This document shows, piece by piece, positions 16,317-24,752 of a DNA stretch of 32,374 nt. Source of the DNA: Pleurocapsales cyanobacterium LEGE 10410. GTDB lineage: Bacteria > Cyanobacteriota > Cyanobacteriia > Cyanobacteriales > Xenococcaceae. Every line of letters starts with the position of its first letter. Positions within the stretch are counted from its first letter, which is position 1. Location: positions 1 to 32,374 of the forward strand of contig JADEXJ010000062.1 in NCBI GenBank assembly GCA_015207195.1. The letters are read 5' to 3'. Both the position numbers and the translations under genes were made by a program. The notes beneath the pieces are model-generated. The model made no database searches. It saw nothing but the letters and a program-made list of their open reading frames with translations, and was not told the DNA's origin.

Positions 16317-18128
16317 TTAAGCAGGAATATTAATCCGTTCTTTCCCACTCAAATTGAAAGCTTCGTGAACTGCTTTTAAACCCTTGACTCCCTCTGCTTC
16401 AGAGATAACGCAACTAATTTTGATTTCTGAGGTAGTAATCATCTGAATGTTAATTTGCTCCTGAGAAAGAGCAGCAAAGAACTTAGCAGCTACACCTGGA
16501 TGTCCGAGCATTCCCGCTCCTACAACACTCAATTTGGCGATCGCCGTATCTCCAGAAACTTGACCGCAGCCAATTTTTTCATTTAGCTCAGCGATCGCTC
16601 TACAAGCCAAATCTGCATCATTTTGGTTGACGGTGAAGGCAATATCACGGGTAGGAACGTCGTTGATTACATGACAACGTTGAGATTGAATAATTGCATC
16701 AACGCTAATATTTTTCTTCGCCAGCAGGAGAAATATCTGCGCTGCCATACCTGGAGTATCTGGCACGTGGCGGATCGCGATTCTGGCTTGATTGGTATCG
16801 AGAGCAACTCCTCTGACTGGGGGATGTTTCCCCTGGTATTGGCTTTTGGTAATTTCTTTTTGTGAGCTTAAATCTATATCAAACGCCAAAGAAAGCAGAT
16901 GTAGAGCGCGATCGCAATCAGCTTCGTCAATGACGCAGCTTACCTTGACCTCTGAAGTAGAAATCATTTGAATGTTAATTTGGGCATCAGCCAGGGTTTT
17001 AAACATCTTGGCTGCAATCCCAGGACGACCGATCATCCCTGCACCAGAAATAGTCACCTTAGCAATTTTGCGGTCTACAATCACTTCTGCCTCATCTACA
17101 GCGGTAGGATGAGTACGCAGGGAAGGCGCGATCGCTTCAGCTACGGCTTCGGCTGGTTGTAACACGCGATTGACTACGGTAAAGGCAATATCGTTGGTGT
17201 TTCCTTCGTGGATCGATTGAATAATTAAATCTACGTCGATATTTTGGTTAGATATTTCACCAAACAAACTGGCAGCTACCCCAGGAAAATCTGGTACGCG
17301 CAACAGGGCAATCTTCGCCTGATCGCGGTCTATTTCTACGCCATCTACCGCCTTGGCGATTTCCATCCCCTGTAGTGAACGTGGTTGGGGTAGACGCGAA
17401 ACTACTTTTGTTCCAGGGCGATCGCTCCAGCTAGATAAAACGATCAAAGGCATTCCATAATTACGGGCAATTTCTACTGCACGAGGATGTAATACTTTAG
17501 CTCCCAAACTTGCCAACTCTAACATCTCGTCGGCGGTAATTTCTGACATCAATTGGGCAGAAGGAACCAGGCGAGGATCGGTAGTCAAAATTCCTGGGAC
17601 ATCAGTATAAATCTCACAGCGATCCGCTTTGAGAGAAGCTGCCAAAGCCACTGCCGAAGTATCCGAACCACCCCTTCCTAAAGTGGTAAATTCTAAATTT
17701 GCGGTATTGCTAACTCCTTGAAAACCAGCAACTACTACTATTTCACCCTTATTAAGATGACTTTCGATGCGATCGGTGCATATTTGTAGAATTCTGGCGC
17801 GACTGTGTTCGGCTTCGGTAACAATTCCGACCTGCGCTCCCGTCAGAGAAATCGCAGGCTGTCCTAATTCTTGTAATGCCATACTTAAAAGAGCAATAGT
17901 TACCTGTTCACCAGTAGATAGCAACATATCCATCTCTCGACGACAGGGATTGTTGGATATTTCTTTAGCTAGCTTGACCAGAGTATCGGTGGTTTTACCC
18001 ATTGCCGAGACAACTACCACTAAGCTATTTCCTTCCCGTGCAGTCTTGCAGATGCGATCGGCTACTGCCTGAATCCGCTCTACTGAACCTACAGATGTAC
18101 CGCCATATTTTTGAACAACCAACGCCAT
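16317..18128 (-). CDS. lysC: Aspartate kinase with four ACT domains
   Basis: Phosphorylates aspartate, the first step to Lys, Thr, Met and diaminopimelate. The start is the ATG at 18128 giving [15 protein letters not shown], the standard N-terminus. The 22 extra open codons upstream are unlikely to be translated. At 603 residues it is about 200 longer than common AK because the regulatory part is doubled. The catalytic domain (about 1-250) has [19 protein letters not shown] and [16 protein letters not shown]. Four ACT domains follow, in two pairs with near-repeated wording: [14 protein letters not shown] in the first pair and [14 protein letters not shown] in the second, and two copies of IAFTV. 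This layout is known in cyanobacteria and implies concerted feedback by lysine and threonine. It is convergent with the Ser/Thr kinase. Confidence 0.96.
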   Translation of the reverse strand: MALVVQKYGGTSVGSVERIQAVADRICKTAREGNSLVVVVSAMGKTTDTLVKLAKEISNNPCRREMDMLLSTGEQVTIALLSMALQELGQPAISLTGAQVGIVTEAEHSRARILQICTDRIESHLNKGEIVVVAGFQGVSNTANLEFTTLGRGGSDTSAVALAASLKADRCEIYTDVPGILTTDPRLVPSAQLMSEITADEMLELASLGAKVLHPRAVEIARNYGMPLIVLSSWSDRPGTKVVSRLPQPRSLQGMEIAKAVDGVEIDRDQAKIALLRVPDFPGVAASLFGEISNQNIDVDLIIQSIHEGNTNDIAFTVVNRVLQPAEAVAEAIAPSLRTHPTAVDEAEVIVDRKIAKVTISGAGMIGRPGIAAKMFKTLADAQINIQMISTSEVKVSCVIDEADCDRALHLLSLAFDIDLSSQKEITKSQYQGKHPPVRGVALDTNQARIAIRHVPDTPGMAAQIFLLLAKKNISVDAIIQSQRCHVINDVPTRDIAFTVNQNDADLACRAIAELNEKIGCGQVSGDTAIAKLSVVGAGMLGHPGVAAKFFAALSQEQINIQMITTSEIKISCVISEAEGVKGLKAVHEAFNLSGKERINIPA

Positions 18129-18690
18129 AATTTTTATCTCAATCCTACAAGAGGCATCGCTTATATTATCAGTTATTACCCAGATTAGCCACAAGTCGCC
18201 AGCGATCTTGCTGCCATATTTTTATCATACTACACAGATATATGCTGGTATGCGCTAAAAATAGGTTCTTATTCAAGACTTTACTGTAGCCGAAGCCTTG
18301 GTATTTTAACAAAAGCCTAATCTTTACTGACGTTTCTCTTGACGTTTTTACTGCTGGTTTGTGCCATCTCGATGGAAATTTGTTTCGTAATTGTAATAAA
18401 TGTATTCTAAACCCCGTCCATTCCATATTGAAAACTGGAGTTTTATCTGTAAAATAAAGTTTGAGTCAGAAGAATTAAGAATAACTCTTTACTCTTTACT
18501 TACTACTTACTACTTCGTTTTAACTGTTCATCCGAACCTGATATTATAGTTGCGATCGCTCTTGAGATTTGTCAATTAAAATCAATTCAATGTCCACCAA
18601 AAAAGGGGCAGAATTCAGCATATCATAGCTTAATTTCTGACCCCAGTCGAGCGACAGCCTACGATAGTTTTGGCAATTTATAGCAATACT
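18129..18690. other. Intergenic region between lysC start and porin end
   Basis: 562 bases with no convincing gene. An 85-codon minus-strand frame (18169-18426) overlaps the lysC leader, has no recognisable family and odd composition, and is not annotated. A simple-sequence patch of repeated TTACTACTTACTACTT lies at about 18487-18515 and is a slippage-prone tract. A HIP1 palindrome lies at 18553-18560. The right part carries the porin terminator. The lysC promoter should lie in the left part but was not located. Confidence 0.5.
18600..18644 (-). terminator. Porin terminator
   Basis: Read on the minus strand, GGGGTCAGAAATT (18644-18632) pairs with AATTCTGCCCC (18615-18605) through an 11-bp stem with two single-base bulges. 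TTTTT follows at once. It lies about 50 bases past the porin stop codon. Confidence 0.7.
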
Positions 18691-20358
18691 TTAGAAAGTG
18701 AAGGTAGTTCTTACCGTACCGATATATACGTCTTCATTATCTTGATTTTGGTTGGGGGCAAGCAGCCAAATAAAACCTGGAGTAATGGAAATGTTGTCGT
18801 TTAACGGGTACTTATATAAAGCTTCTAGATGGATAGGAACATCATTGACAACTACTTCATCGTCGTCATCACCATTAGCATTGATCGCAGTTAAATATGG
18901 CTCTGCACCGACAATTAAGGCAGCCAAGCTACCTTCCTTAACAAGGTCAGAAAAAACAACCGCAGCAGCATAGTTCCAGATAGTAGCACTACCATCATTA
19001 TCACCACCAGCATTGATGATGTTGGCATCGGTATAACTACCCCAGCCCCGAATGCTAAATTTTTCAGTAATATCAAATTCAAACTGCGCGCCGAAAGTAT
19101 CGGTCGCCACTGGCACACCAGCAACACCTACATCTCTAAGGTTGCCTGCATTAGTGCCTGTACCACCAAAGAGAAAAGCAGGACGGAAGCTACCATCATC
19201 GGCAATAGCTGCATCGTTATCGTAGCTGCGAACATAGGTAACACCTACTTTTAAACTCTCAATTGGTTTAACGGTAACCTGTCCTAAAGCAGAGAAACTG
19301 CCGTTAAACAAACCATTTTCTTCAGTAGGATTTGCTGCACTAGGAGCAATATAGCCAGCAGATATCTCTACAAAGTCGTTAAAAGTATATTTGGCACCAA
19401 CACCAGCGGTAGAGCGACCAATACCCTGACGGTAAATAGGATTACGTTCGCCAAAACGGGTCAAGGCACCAGTTCCCCCTCCACCAGTATTTAAACCAGT
19501 GTTGAAAGTTTCTGCATAAAAATGATGCGCCCCCAATACTGCCATGGCAGTAACGTTAAGTTTTTCACCTACAGGAAAGCTATAGTGCAAACGGTCAATG
19601 ACAACATTGTTTCCCGCAGGACCATCATGGGCAAAACGACCCTCTCTCGTACCAATTTCATCCTGGAAAGAGTTATCAATATTACCAGCAGTTAAACGGG
19701 TAAATAGCTTATCTTGACCTGTAAAACTACTAACCAACTGTAGTCTAATTTTGTCGGTAAAGACTAATTCTGTATCTACATCGTCGCCATAAGCCTCAGC
19801 TAACTGAAAGGTAGCTTCACCGACTAATTTGGTAGTGAAAGAAAAAGCATTGTCCTCCAGCAAGGCAGTTCTGCTTTCAACTTCATCTACTCTACCCCCC
19901 AAACTAGCTAGTTCTGCTGCAAATTCTTGACTCAAGCGTTCGATAGTTTCCAAATCTGCCCCACTTGCACCACTATTAGCAGCAATCAAGCGTTCGATTT
20001 GATTGAGACAGCTATTCAAACCAGCAGCAAACTCATAACGAGTTAAAGGCTGGCTTCCTCGGTAGGTTTGATTGGGATAACCAACGATACAGCCGTAGCG
20101 ATCTACTAGACTACGTAGAGCTTCATAAGCCCAATCTGTAGGAGCAACATCTCGCAGTTGGTTAACATTAGTTACCTGTCCCATAGAGTTGCTGAGACTT
20201 TCCTCTGCATTAAGTTCGAGAGGGTTGGTAAAGTTAGCGTAATCGGCGATCGCCTCTGGATCGGATAGATCTATCTCTTGAGCCGAGATACTACCCGAAA
20301 ATATGGCTGCATACCAAAGTGCAGCAGTACCTAGTAATGCAGACTGCTTAAATTTCAT
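18691..20358 (-). CDS. Cyanobacterial SLH-domain porin (iron uptake porin / SomA-like)
   Basis: Outer-membrane beta-barrel channel for small solutes; relatives carry inorganic ions including iron. The precursor is 555 residues. A signal peptide (about 1-26) has its cleavage near SISAQ. One SLH domain (about 66-125: LRDVAPTDWAYEALRSL, RYGCIVGYPNQTYRG, PLTRYEFAAGLNSCL) anchors to pyruvylated cell-wall polymer. A short coiled coil (about 140-172) and an OprB-like barrel end in the C-terminal aromatic TTFTF, the signature for outer-membrane insertion. The start has GAGGAAA about five bases ahead on the minus strand. A leader hairpin (20383-20407) precedes it. It is downstream of the Gfo/Idh gene but has its own leader, so it is likely transcribed alone. 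Confidence 0.93.
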   Translation of the reverse strand: MKFKQSALLGTAALWYAAIFSGSISAQEIDLSDPEAIADYANFTNPLELNAEESLSNSMGQVTNVNQLRDVAPTDWAYEALRSLVDRYGCIVGYPNQTYRGSQPLTRYEFAAGLNSCLNQIERLIAANSGASGADLETIERLSQEFAAELASLGGRVDEVESRTALLEDNAFSFTTKLVGEATFQLAEAYGDDVDTELVFTDKIRLQLVSSFTGQDKLFTRLTAGNIDNSFQDEIGTREGRFAHDGPAGNNVVIDRLHYSFPVGEKLNVTAMAVLGAHHFYAETFNTGLNTGGGGTGALTRFGERNPIYRQGIGRSTAGVGAKYTFNDFVEISAGYIAPSAANPTEENGLFNGSFSALGQVTVKPIESLKVGVTYVRSYDNDAAIADDGSFRPAFLFGGTGTNAGNLRDVGVAGVPVATDTFGAQFEFDITEKFSIRGWGSYTDANIINAGGDNDGSATIWNYAAAVVFSDLVKEGSLAALIVGAEPYLTAINANGDDDDEVVVNDVPIHLEALYKYPLNDNISITPGFIWLLAPNQNQDNEDVYIGTVRTTFTF

Positions 20359-20382
20359 CTATTTTTCCTCACACCTAAATAA

Positions 20383-20407
20383 CACACAGACTATTGCGTT
20401 CTGTGTG
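20383..20407 (-). promoter_or_regulatory. Perfect hairpin in the porin 5' leader
   Basis: CACACAGA (20383-20390) pairs with TCTGTGTG (20400-20407), an 8-bp perfect stem with a nine-base loop, ending 25 bases before the porin start codon. There is no T-tract, so it is not a terminator. A role in mRNA stability or translation control is inference. Confidence 0.45.
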
Positions 20408-20497
20408 CCAACATCTTTGTATGCTCAATAATTATTTTTTGTTAATTTAAATACCAAATTCCCTGAGCCAATGCAGTTTGAGGATTTAAAAAATGTA

Positions 20498-20517
20498 ATA
20501 AGTGCAATTACACTTAT
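20498..20517 (-). terminator. Small terminator overlapping the oxidoreductase stop
   Basis: ATAAGTG / CACTTAT, a 7-bp stem with a six-base loop. On the minus strand a T-rich stretch follows after TACA. The stem contains the stop codon at 20516-20514. Confidence 0.45.
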
Positions 20518-21575
20518 AAAATAGACATAGTTGGCGAATCAACTTCTTGCTCTACTGAATGCCAGATCTGACCATCCAATGCCATTTGCTCGATTAAACT
20601 AGCTAAACGCAAAGCTTTAAGAGCCTGTTCTCCTCCTACAGAAGGACGTTCTCCCCCACGAATACAGTTTACGAAATGTTCAATCTCAGCATAAATCGGT
20701 TCAATGTTGCTGGTATAGACTTTTTCGGTAATGCCGTCTTGTTTGTAGAACATTGGTTGCTGTTCTGCCCTTAAATTAATCTGTTGATGGCGATGAATCG
20801 AGATCTCATTTTTGAGAAAATCTGTTTCAATTAGAGAATTTTTGCAGTGTGCTGCTAGACAACGGATTTTACGGTGAGTAATTTTTGAAGCAGTAAGTGT
20901 GGCAACTATACCATTAGTAAAACCAAGATTTGCCGTTACGTAGTCTAAATTTCCTGTGCTGGAGATACTGCCACTGGCAGTTAGTTTGACTACTGGCGAA
21001 GCAGATAACTCTAACAACAAGTCAATATCATGGATCATCAAATCCAAAACCACGGAAACATCATTAGCGCGATCGCTATAGGGACTTAAACGACGTGCTT
21101 CTAGGGCAAGGATTTGTTCTGTTTGAATGACTTGACTTAATTCTTTAAAAGCAGGATTAAATCTTTCAATGTGACCTACCTGCAAAATACACCCAGTCTC
21201 AGCTGCTAGGTTTACCAAAGATTCCGCCTCGGCGATCGAAGCTGCGATCGGCTTTTCAACTAAAGTGTGGACTCCCGCTTGGAGGCAGTTAACGCCAACC
21301 TCATGATGAAGCTTAGTAGGAACAGCAATACAAACTGCATCTACTAGGGGCAACATTTCCACATAATTTTCGTAAAAGTGAGTTTGATATCGGCTAGCAA
21401 TTTCAATTCCCCTAGCTAAGTCAGCATCACATACTCCAACTAGTTCGATATCTTTAAGTAAGCTGAGGATACGAACATGATGCTGACCCATATTGCCCAC
21501 GCCAATAACTCCCATTTTTAAAGGCTGAGCTTTGCCTCCGTTGTTTGGCGATTGCCTAGATAAATTAGATTGCAC
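20514..21575 (-). CDS. Gfo/Idh/MocA family NAD(P)-dependent oxidoreductase
   Basis: A 353-residue soluble dehydrogenase of the family that oxidises or reduces sugars, inositols and related compounds. The Rossmann loop is GVIGVGNMGQHH (22-33), with an acid at Asp50 at the end of the second strand. The conserved EKP is at 107-109 (TLVEKPI), and the second-domain signatures are GHIERFNPAF (134-143) and DLMIHDIDLL (178-187), whose His182 is the usual catalytic position. The first 20 residues are extra to the family fold, so translation might begin at Met21; no SD decides it. The closest resemblance is to nucleotide-sugar dehydrogenases such as UDP-GlcNAc 3-dehydrogenase, but the substrate is not readable. 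It is not obviously biliverdin reductase, another member of this superfamily in cyanobacteria. Confidence 0.9.
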   Translation of the reverse strand: MQSNLSRQSPNNGGKAQPLKMGVIGVGNMGQHHVRILSLLKDIELVGVCDADLARGIEIASRYQTHFYENYVEMLPLVDAVCIAVPTKLHHEVGVNCLQAGVHTLVEKPIAASIAEAESLVNLAAETGCILQVGHIERFNPAFKELSQVIQTEQILALEARRLSPYSDRANDVSVVLDLMIHDIDLLLELSASPVVKLTASGSISSTGNLDYVTANLGFTNGIVATLTASKITHRKIRCLAAHCKNSLIETDFLKNEISIHRHQQINLRAEQQPMFYKQDGITEKVYTSNIEPIYAEIEHFVNCIRGGERPSVGGEQALKALRLASLIEQMALDGQIWHSVEQEVDSPTMSIL

Positions 21576-22012
21576 TTTTAAATAAATTCCTCCACCGTTA
21601 AGTCGATTAGTATAGCCGATGTCTCAACTGCCCTCGAATCATCCAGATACTATCACAGCAATATTGATCGTAAAGATCGTAAATAAGTCAACCCATTGTT
21701 AACTAAATCTTTAATACTGTTGTATTCTTGAGTATATTAATATATCTTTACATTTTCTTCCAATTAAATAATTTAAGATTCGTAGCTTGTGGCGATTTTC
21801 GAGCTGTCTGCTGAGATAAATAGCCTTATATCTTTTTGAAGCAATAATAGATAATAGAATCAAATTTCGCTCTTGGTTGCGATCGCAAATTATCTAGATT
21901 AATTTTTGCGCTTAGCGACCGTAATTCCATTACAAAACTTTGCAACGGTTGTAATACCAGTCCCTATTGCCCTAATCTGTGACTAAACTAAAATTAATGT
22001 TTTTATTTTTAT
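21576..22012. other. Divergent intergenic region, oxidoreductase / bciB
   Basis: 437 AT-rich bases, no gene supported. It holds an exact 9-base tandem repeat GATCGTAAA (21666-21674 and 21675-21683), which could be an operator, a HIP1 palindrome at about 21879-21886, and GTAATTCCATTAC near 21929. The last resembles an NtcA site but has the wrong spacing (7 instead of 8). Promoters for both flanking genes must lie here but none is clear. Confidence 0.45.
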
Positions 22013-23206
22013 ATGACCGTTTCTCCCCACAAAAAAGCCAAGGCACTAAAACCAGGTAGTCGTCGTCCTGCTAAAGAACTTTGTAGTGAGTGTGGACTCT
22101 GTGATACGTATTATGTTCACTACGTCAAGGAAGCCTGTGCCTTCTTAAATCAACAAATTGCTGAATTAGAAACAGCCGCTCATGGACGTAGCCGTAACTT
22201 AGATAACGAAGATGACTGGTATTTTGGCGTGAGTCAAGAAATGATAGCTGCCCGTAAGAAAAAGCCAATTGAGGGGGCGCAGTGGACGGGAATTGTCAGT
22301 ACGATCGCCTGCCAAATGTTAGAACGGGGTATGGTGGAGGGAGTTGTCTGCGTGCAGAACACTCCAGAAGACCGTTTTCAACCCATGCCAGTAATTGCCC
22401 GAACCCCAGAAGAGGTATTGGCAGCCAAAGTCAACAAACCTACTCTTTCGCCAAATCTAAATGTATTAGAACAGATCGAACAGTCGGGAATGAAACGCCT
22501 GTTGGTCATTGGTGTGGGTTGTCAAATCCAGGCACTGCGAGCTGTGGAGCAAGAGTTGGGCTTAGAAAAACTGTATGTTTTAGGCACGCCCTGTGTAGAT
22601 AATGTCAGTCGCGAAGGGTTACAAAAGTTTTTAGAAACTACTAGCAGATCTCCCGAAACTGTGGTGCATTATGAGTTTATGCAGGACTTTCGGATTCACT
22701 TTAAACACCAAGATGGCTCAATTGAAAAAGTTCCTTTTTTTGGGTTAAAAACTAATCAGTTAAAGGATGTGTTTGCCCCTTCCTGTATGAGTTGTTTTGA
22801 TTACGTCAATTCTTTAGCAGATTTGGTAGTAGGCTATATGGGTGCGCCTTTTGGGTGGCAGTGGATTGTCGTTCGCAACGAAACTGGCAAACAAATGTTG
22901 GATTTGGTCAGAGAGCAATTAGACACTCAGCCTGTAATGTCCAAAGGCGATCGCTCTTCAGCAGTACAGCAGAGCATTCCCGCTTACGATAAGGGCGTTA
23001 CCTTACCGATGTGGGCAGCAAAAATGATGGGAGTGGTAATCGAGCGTATTGGACCACAGGGATTAGAGTATGCCCGCTTTTCTATTGATTCACATTTTAC
23101 CCGCAATTATATTTATCTAAAACGCAACTATCCCCAAAAGTTAGAACAACACGTACCAGAATATGCCAAGAAAATTGTCGGTCAGTATCAGCTACCCGAA
23201 CAATGA
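22013..23206 (+). CDS. bciB: Ferredoxin-dependent divinyl chlorophyllide 8-vinyl reductase (BciB type)
   Basis: Reduces the 8-vinyl group of divinyl (proto)chlorophyllide during chlorophyll a synthesis, taking electrons from ferredoxin through Fe-S clusters and a flavin. The protein (397 residues) belongs to the F420-hydrogenase beta-subunit family that includes Synechocystis Slr1923 and plant 7-hydroxymethyl-chlorophyll a reductase. Cluster cysteines are visible in ELCSECGLCDTYY (24, 27, 30), KEACAF (42), GTPCVDN and APSCMSCFDY. IEGAQWTGIVSTIACQMLE and VVGYMGAPFGWQW are family-conserved. The ATG at 22013 gives the usual N-terminus. Specificity between 8-vinyl reduction and 7-hydroxymethyl reduction is assigned by family, not by residues I can read. 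Confidence 0.88.
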   Translation: MTVSPHKKAKALKPGSRRPAKELCSECGLCDTYYVHYVKEACAFLNQQIAELETAAHGRSRNLDNEDDWYFGVSQEMIAARKKKPIEGAQWTGIVSTIACQMLERGMVEGVVCVQNTPEDRFQPMPVIARTPEEVLAAKVNKPTLSPNLNVLEQIEQSGMKRLLVIGVGCQIQALRAVEQELGLEKLYVLGTPCVDNVSREGLQKFLETTSRSPETVVHYEFMQDFRIHFKHQDGSIEKVPFFGLKTNQLKDVFAPSCMSCFDYVNSLADLVVGYMGAPFGWQWIVVRNETGKQMLDLVREQLDTQPVMSKGDRSSAVQQSIPAYDKGVTLPMWAAKMMGVVIERIGPQGLEYARFSIDSHFTRNYIYLKRNYPQKLEQHVPEYAKKIVGQYQLPEQ

Positions 23207-23281
23207 CGTTGCACTTGTTTGATTATGGAATGGTCGAGATAGACAACGTTAGCTAGATTTAAGCCCCGATCAATTTTTATT

Positions 23282-23407
23282 ATGAATCGAGTTTTACCCA
23301 CCTGGATGAGAGATGAATTCTGGAAACGCCTTTATGGCATCCATAAGCTAGAAAAGATATCAGCCAAAAATGAATCTGAAACGAACAAAGTAGAACCAAA
23401 GCAATAA
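23282..23407 (+). CDS. Candidate 41-residue small protein
   Basis: Open frame of 41 codons in the gap after bciB, starting MNRVLPTWMRDEFWKRLYG and ending in a charged Lys/Glu-rich tail. The first half is amphipathic and aromatic, the second hydrophilic, with balanced codon use for this genome. No SD is clear and I recognise no family. It could be a real small protein or chance. Confidence 0.25.
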   Translation: MNRVLPTWMRDEFWKRLYGIHKLEKISAKNESETNKVEPKQ

Positions 23408-23433
23408 TCTCTTCAAATAAATCCAAATAAAAT

Positions 23434-24561
23434 TTAGATCTCTAGATTGTTATCGTTGGGAATAAAATTCGACTCGTTTAAAGCAGTTGAAATATCAGCT
23501 TGCTCTACAGCAGCACTATCAATTGCCAACAATCCAGAATTAGAAAGTGTCCCTGAAATATTTTTGACATCTAGAGATGAGTTGACAACTTCAACATAGC
23601 TATCTGTAGTAGCAGCAGCAGCAACAGTCGGTTCCAAATTAATAACGTTCTCCGCAGCAAGAAATTCTAGTGTCGCAGGGTCATTGAGTGCAGAATACAC
23701 ATAGACTGAACCGTAACTTGAAAGAGGAATTCCAATTGCTTCAGTATCAATAAATTGACTGGCAACACCCACAATCGTAGGAACTCCTAAATCTGACTCT
23801 ACGAGTAGTGGACCGCCACTATCACCTTGACCAATTCCTCCTTCTAAAGGCAGGGGAATAGGTGAAGAATTGGCAACGGGGATCAGTGCTGGAAATGAAC
23901 CATCTAAATTCGGATGATTTATTCCCGTATCAACTTCTTGCTCAAATTCATAGGTACTATCATAATCAAATCGGATCAATCCATTGGCAACACTATCAAT
24001 AACGTTTTCCGCTGCACGACGCAAACCATCACCATTCATGCTGGCAAAGGGACTACCGAATTTTCCATAGCCGACAAGAGTTGCTGTTGTTCCCAGCAAG
24101 GAGGTATTATCCGTCCCTGCAAGGACATTGGGGGAGACAGAGATAGGCAATACATTGGTAACGTTACTATCTAGGGTCAATACGGCTAAATCGTATCGAG
24201 AATTATATCCTTCTCCAGTATTGACATCGGCAACTCTATTAGCTTCAGAGGCAATCCAAGATGGATGTAAACTTACCTGAGAAATTCCCAGGCTTTGTTC
24301 GGCACCTTCGGCTAAATTGTCCCCCAGCAAAAATGAATACTGGGAAAGATCGCTAACATCAATTTGACCATCTCGATCGGAATCGATGACATGAGCTGCC
24401 GTAAGAATTTTGTTGGGACTAACTAATGTGGCTGTACCAGTGTTAAACCGTATCAATGCCCCAGTTCTAGAAGTTACAATTTCTAACTTTCCTACTGAGT
24501 CTATGGGTTCTGCTAGTCTGATAGAATCTGAATCGTCGGCAAGTCTATTAATCCCTACCAT
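23434..24561 (-). CDS. Trypsin-like serine protease with an EF-hand-like loop
   Basis: Chymotrypsin-fold peptidase. The triad is readable: His57 (LTAAHV), Asp124 (RYDLAVL) and Ser248 (GQGDSGGPLL). Three residues after the catalytic His is a perfect 12-residue Ca-binding loop, DSDRDGQIDVSD (60-71), with acids at positions 1, 3, 5, 9 and 12 and Gly at 6. The N-terminus has no signal peptide or membrane helix. The protein is acidic and rich in Asn/Ser/Asp, and after about residue 300 a 75-residue tail is Ala/Ser/Asn-rich. This suggests secretion without a Sec signal, perhaps by a type I system through the C-terminus, though no RTX nonapeptides are present. The ATG at 24561 lacks a strong SD. Its substrate and any inhibitor are unknown. 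Confidence 0.9.
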   Translation of the reverse strand: MVGINRLADDSDSIRLAEPIDSVGKLEIVTSRTGALIRFNTGTATLVSPNKILTAAHVIDSDRDGQIDVSDLSQYSFLLGDNLAEGAEQSLGISQVSLHPSWIASEANRVADVNTGEGYNSRYDLAVLTLDSNVTNVLPISVSPNVLAGTDNTSLLGTTATLVGYGKFGSPFASMNGDGLRRAAENVIDSVANGLIRFDYDSTYEFEQEVDTGINHPNLDGSFPALIPVANSSPIPLPLEGGIGQGDSGGPLLVESDLGVPTIVGVASQFIDTEAIGIPLSSYGSVYVYSALNDPATLEFLAAENVINLEPTVAAAATTDSYVEVVNSSLDVKNISGTLSNSGLLAIDSAAVEQADISTALNESNFIPNDNNLEI

Positions 24562-24752
24562 TTTGGTTTGTTTTCTAATGCTTTAGACAGTTAGTTAACC
24601 AATTAATAATCAACTACAAAAAAACTACCATGATTCTCAGATTGCCAGAGCGAAGAGTCAGGGAATCTTAACAGCTTCTTTAGATTAGAGCTAATTAAGC
24701 CTCCGATCGCAGCCACAAAACCAAGCAAGAACCTTCTCTAATTCTGCCTAAA

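Noticed and set aside
18169-18426. 85-codon minus-strand ORF upstream of lysC
   Set aside because: Overlaps the lysC leader, has no recognisable domain, unusual composition and no SD.
18487-18515. TTACTACTTACTACTT patch as a CRISPR-like or regulatory repeat
   Set aside because: Short imperfect simple-sequence repeat with no spacers; most likely replication slippage.
21929-21941. GTAATTCCATTAC as an NtcA site
   Set aside because: Consensus is GTA-N8-TAC; the spacing here is N7.
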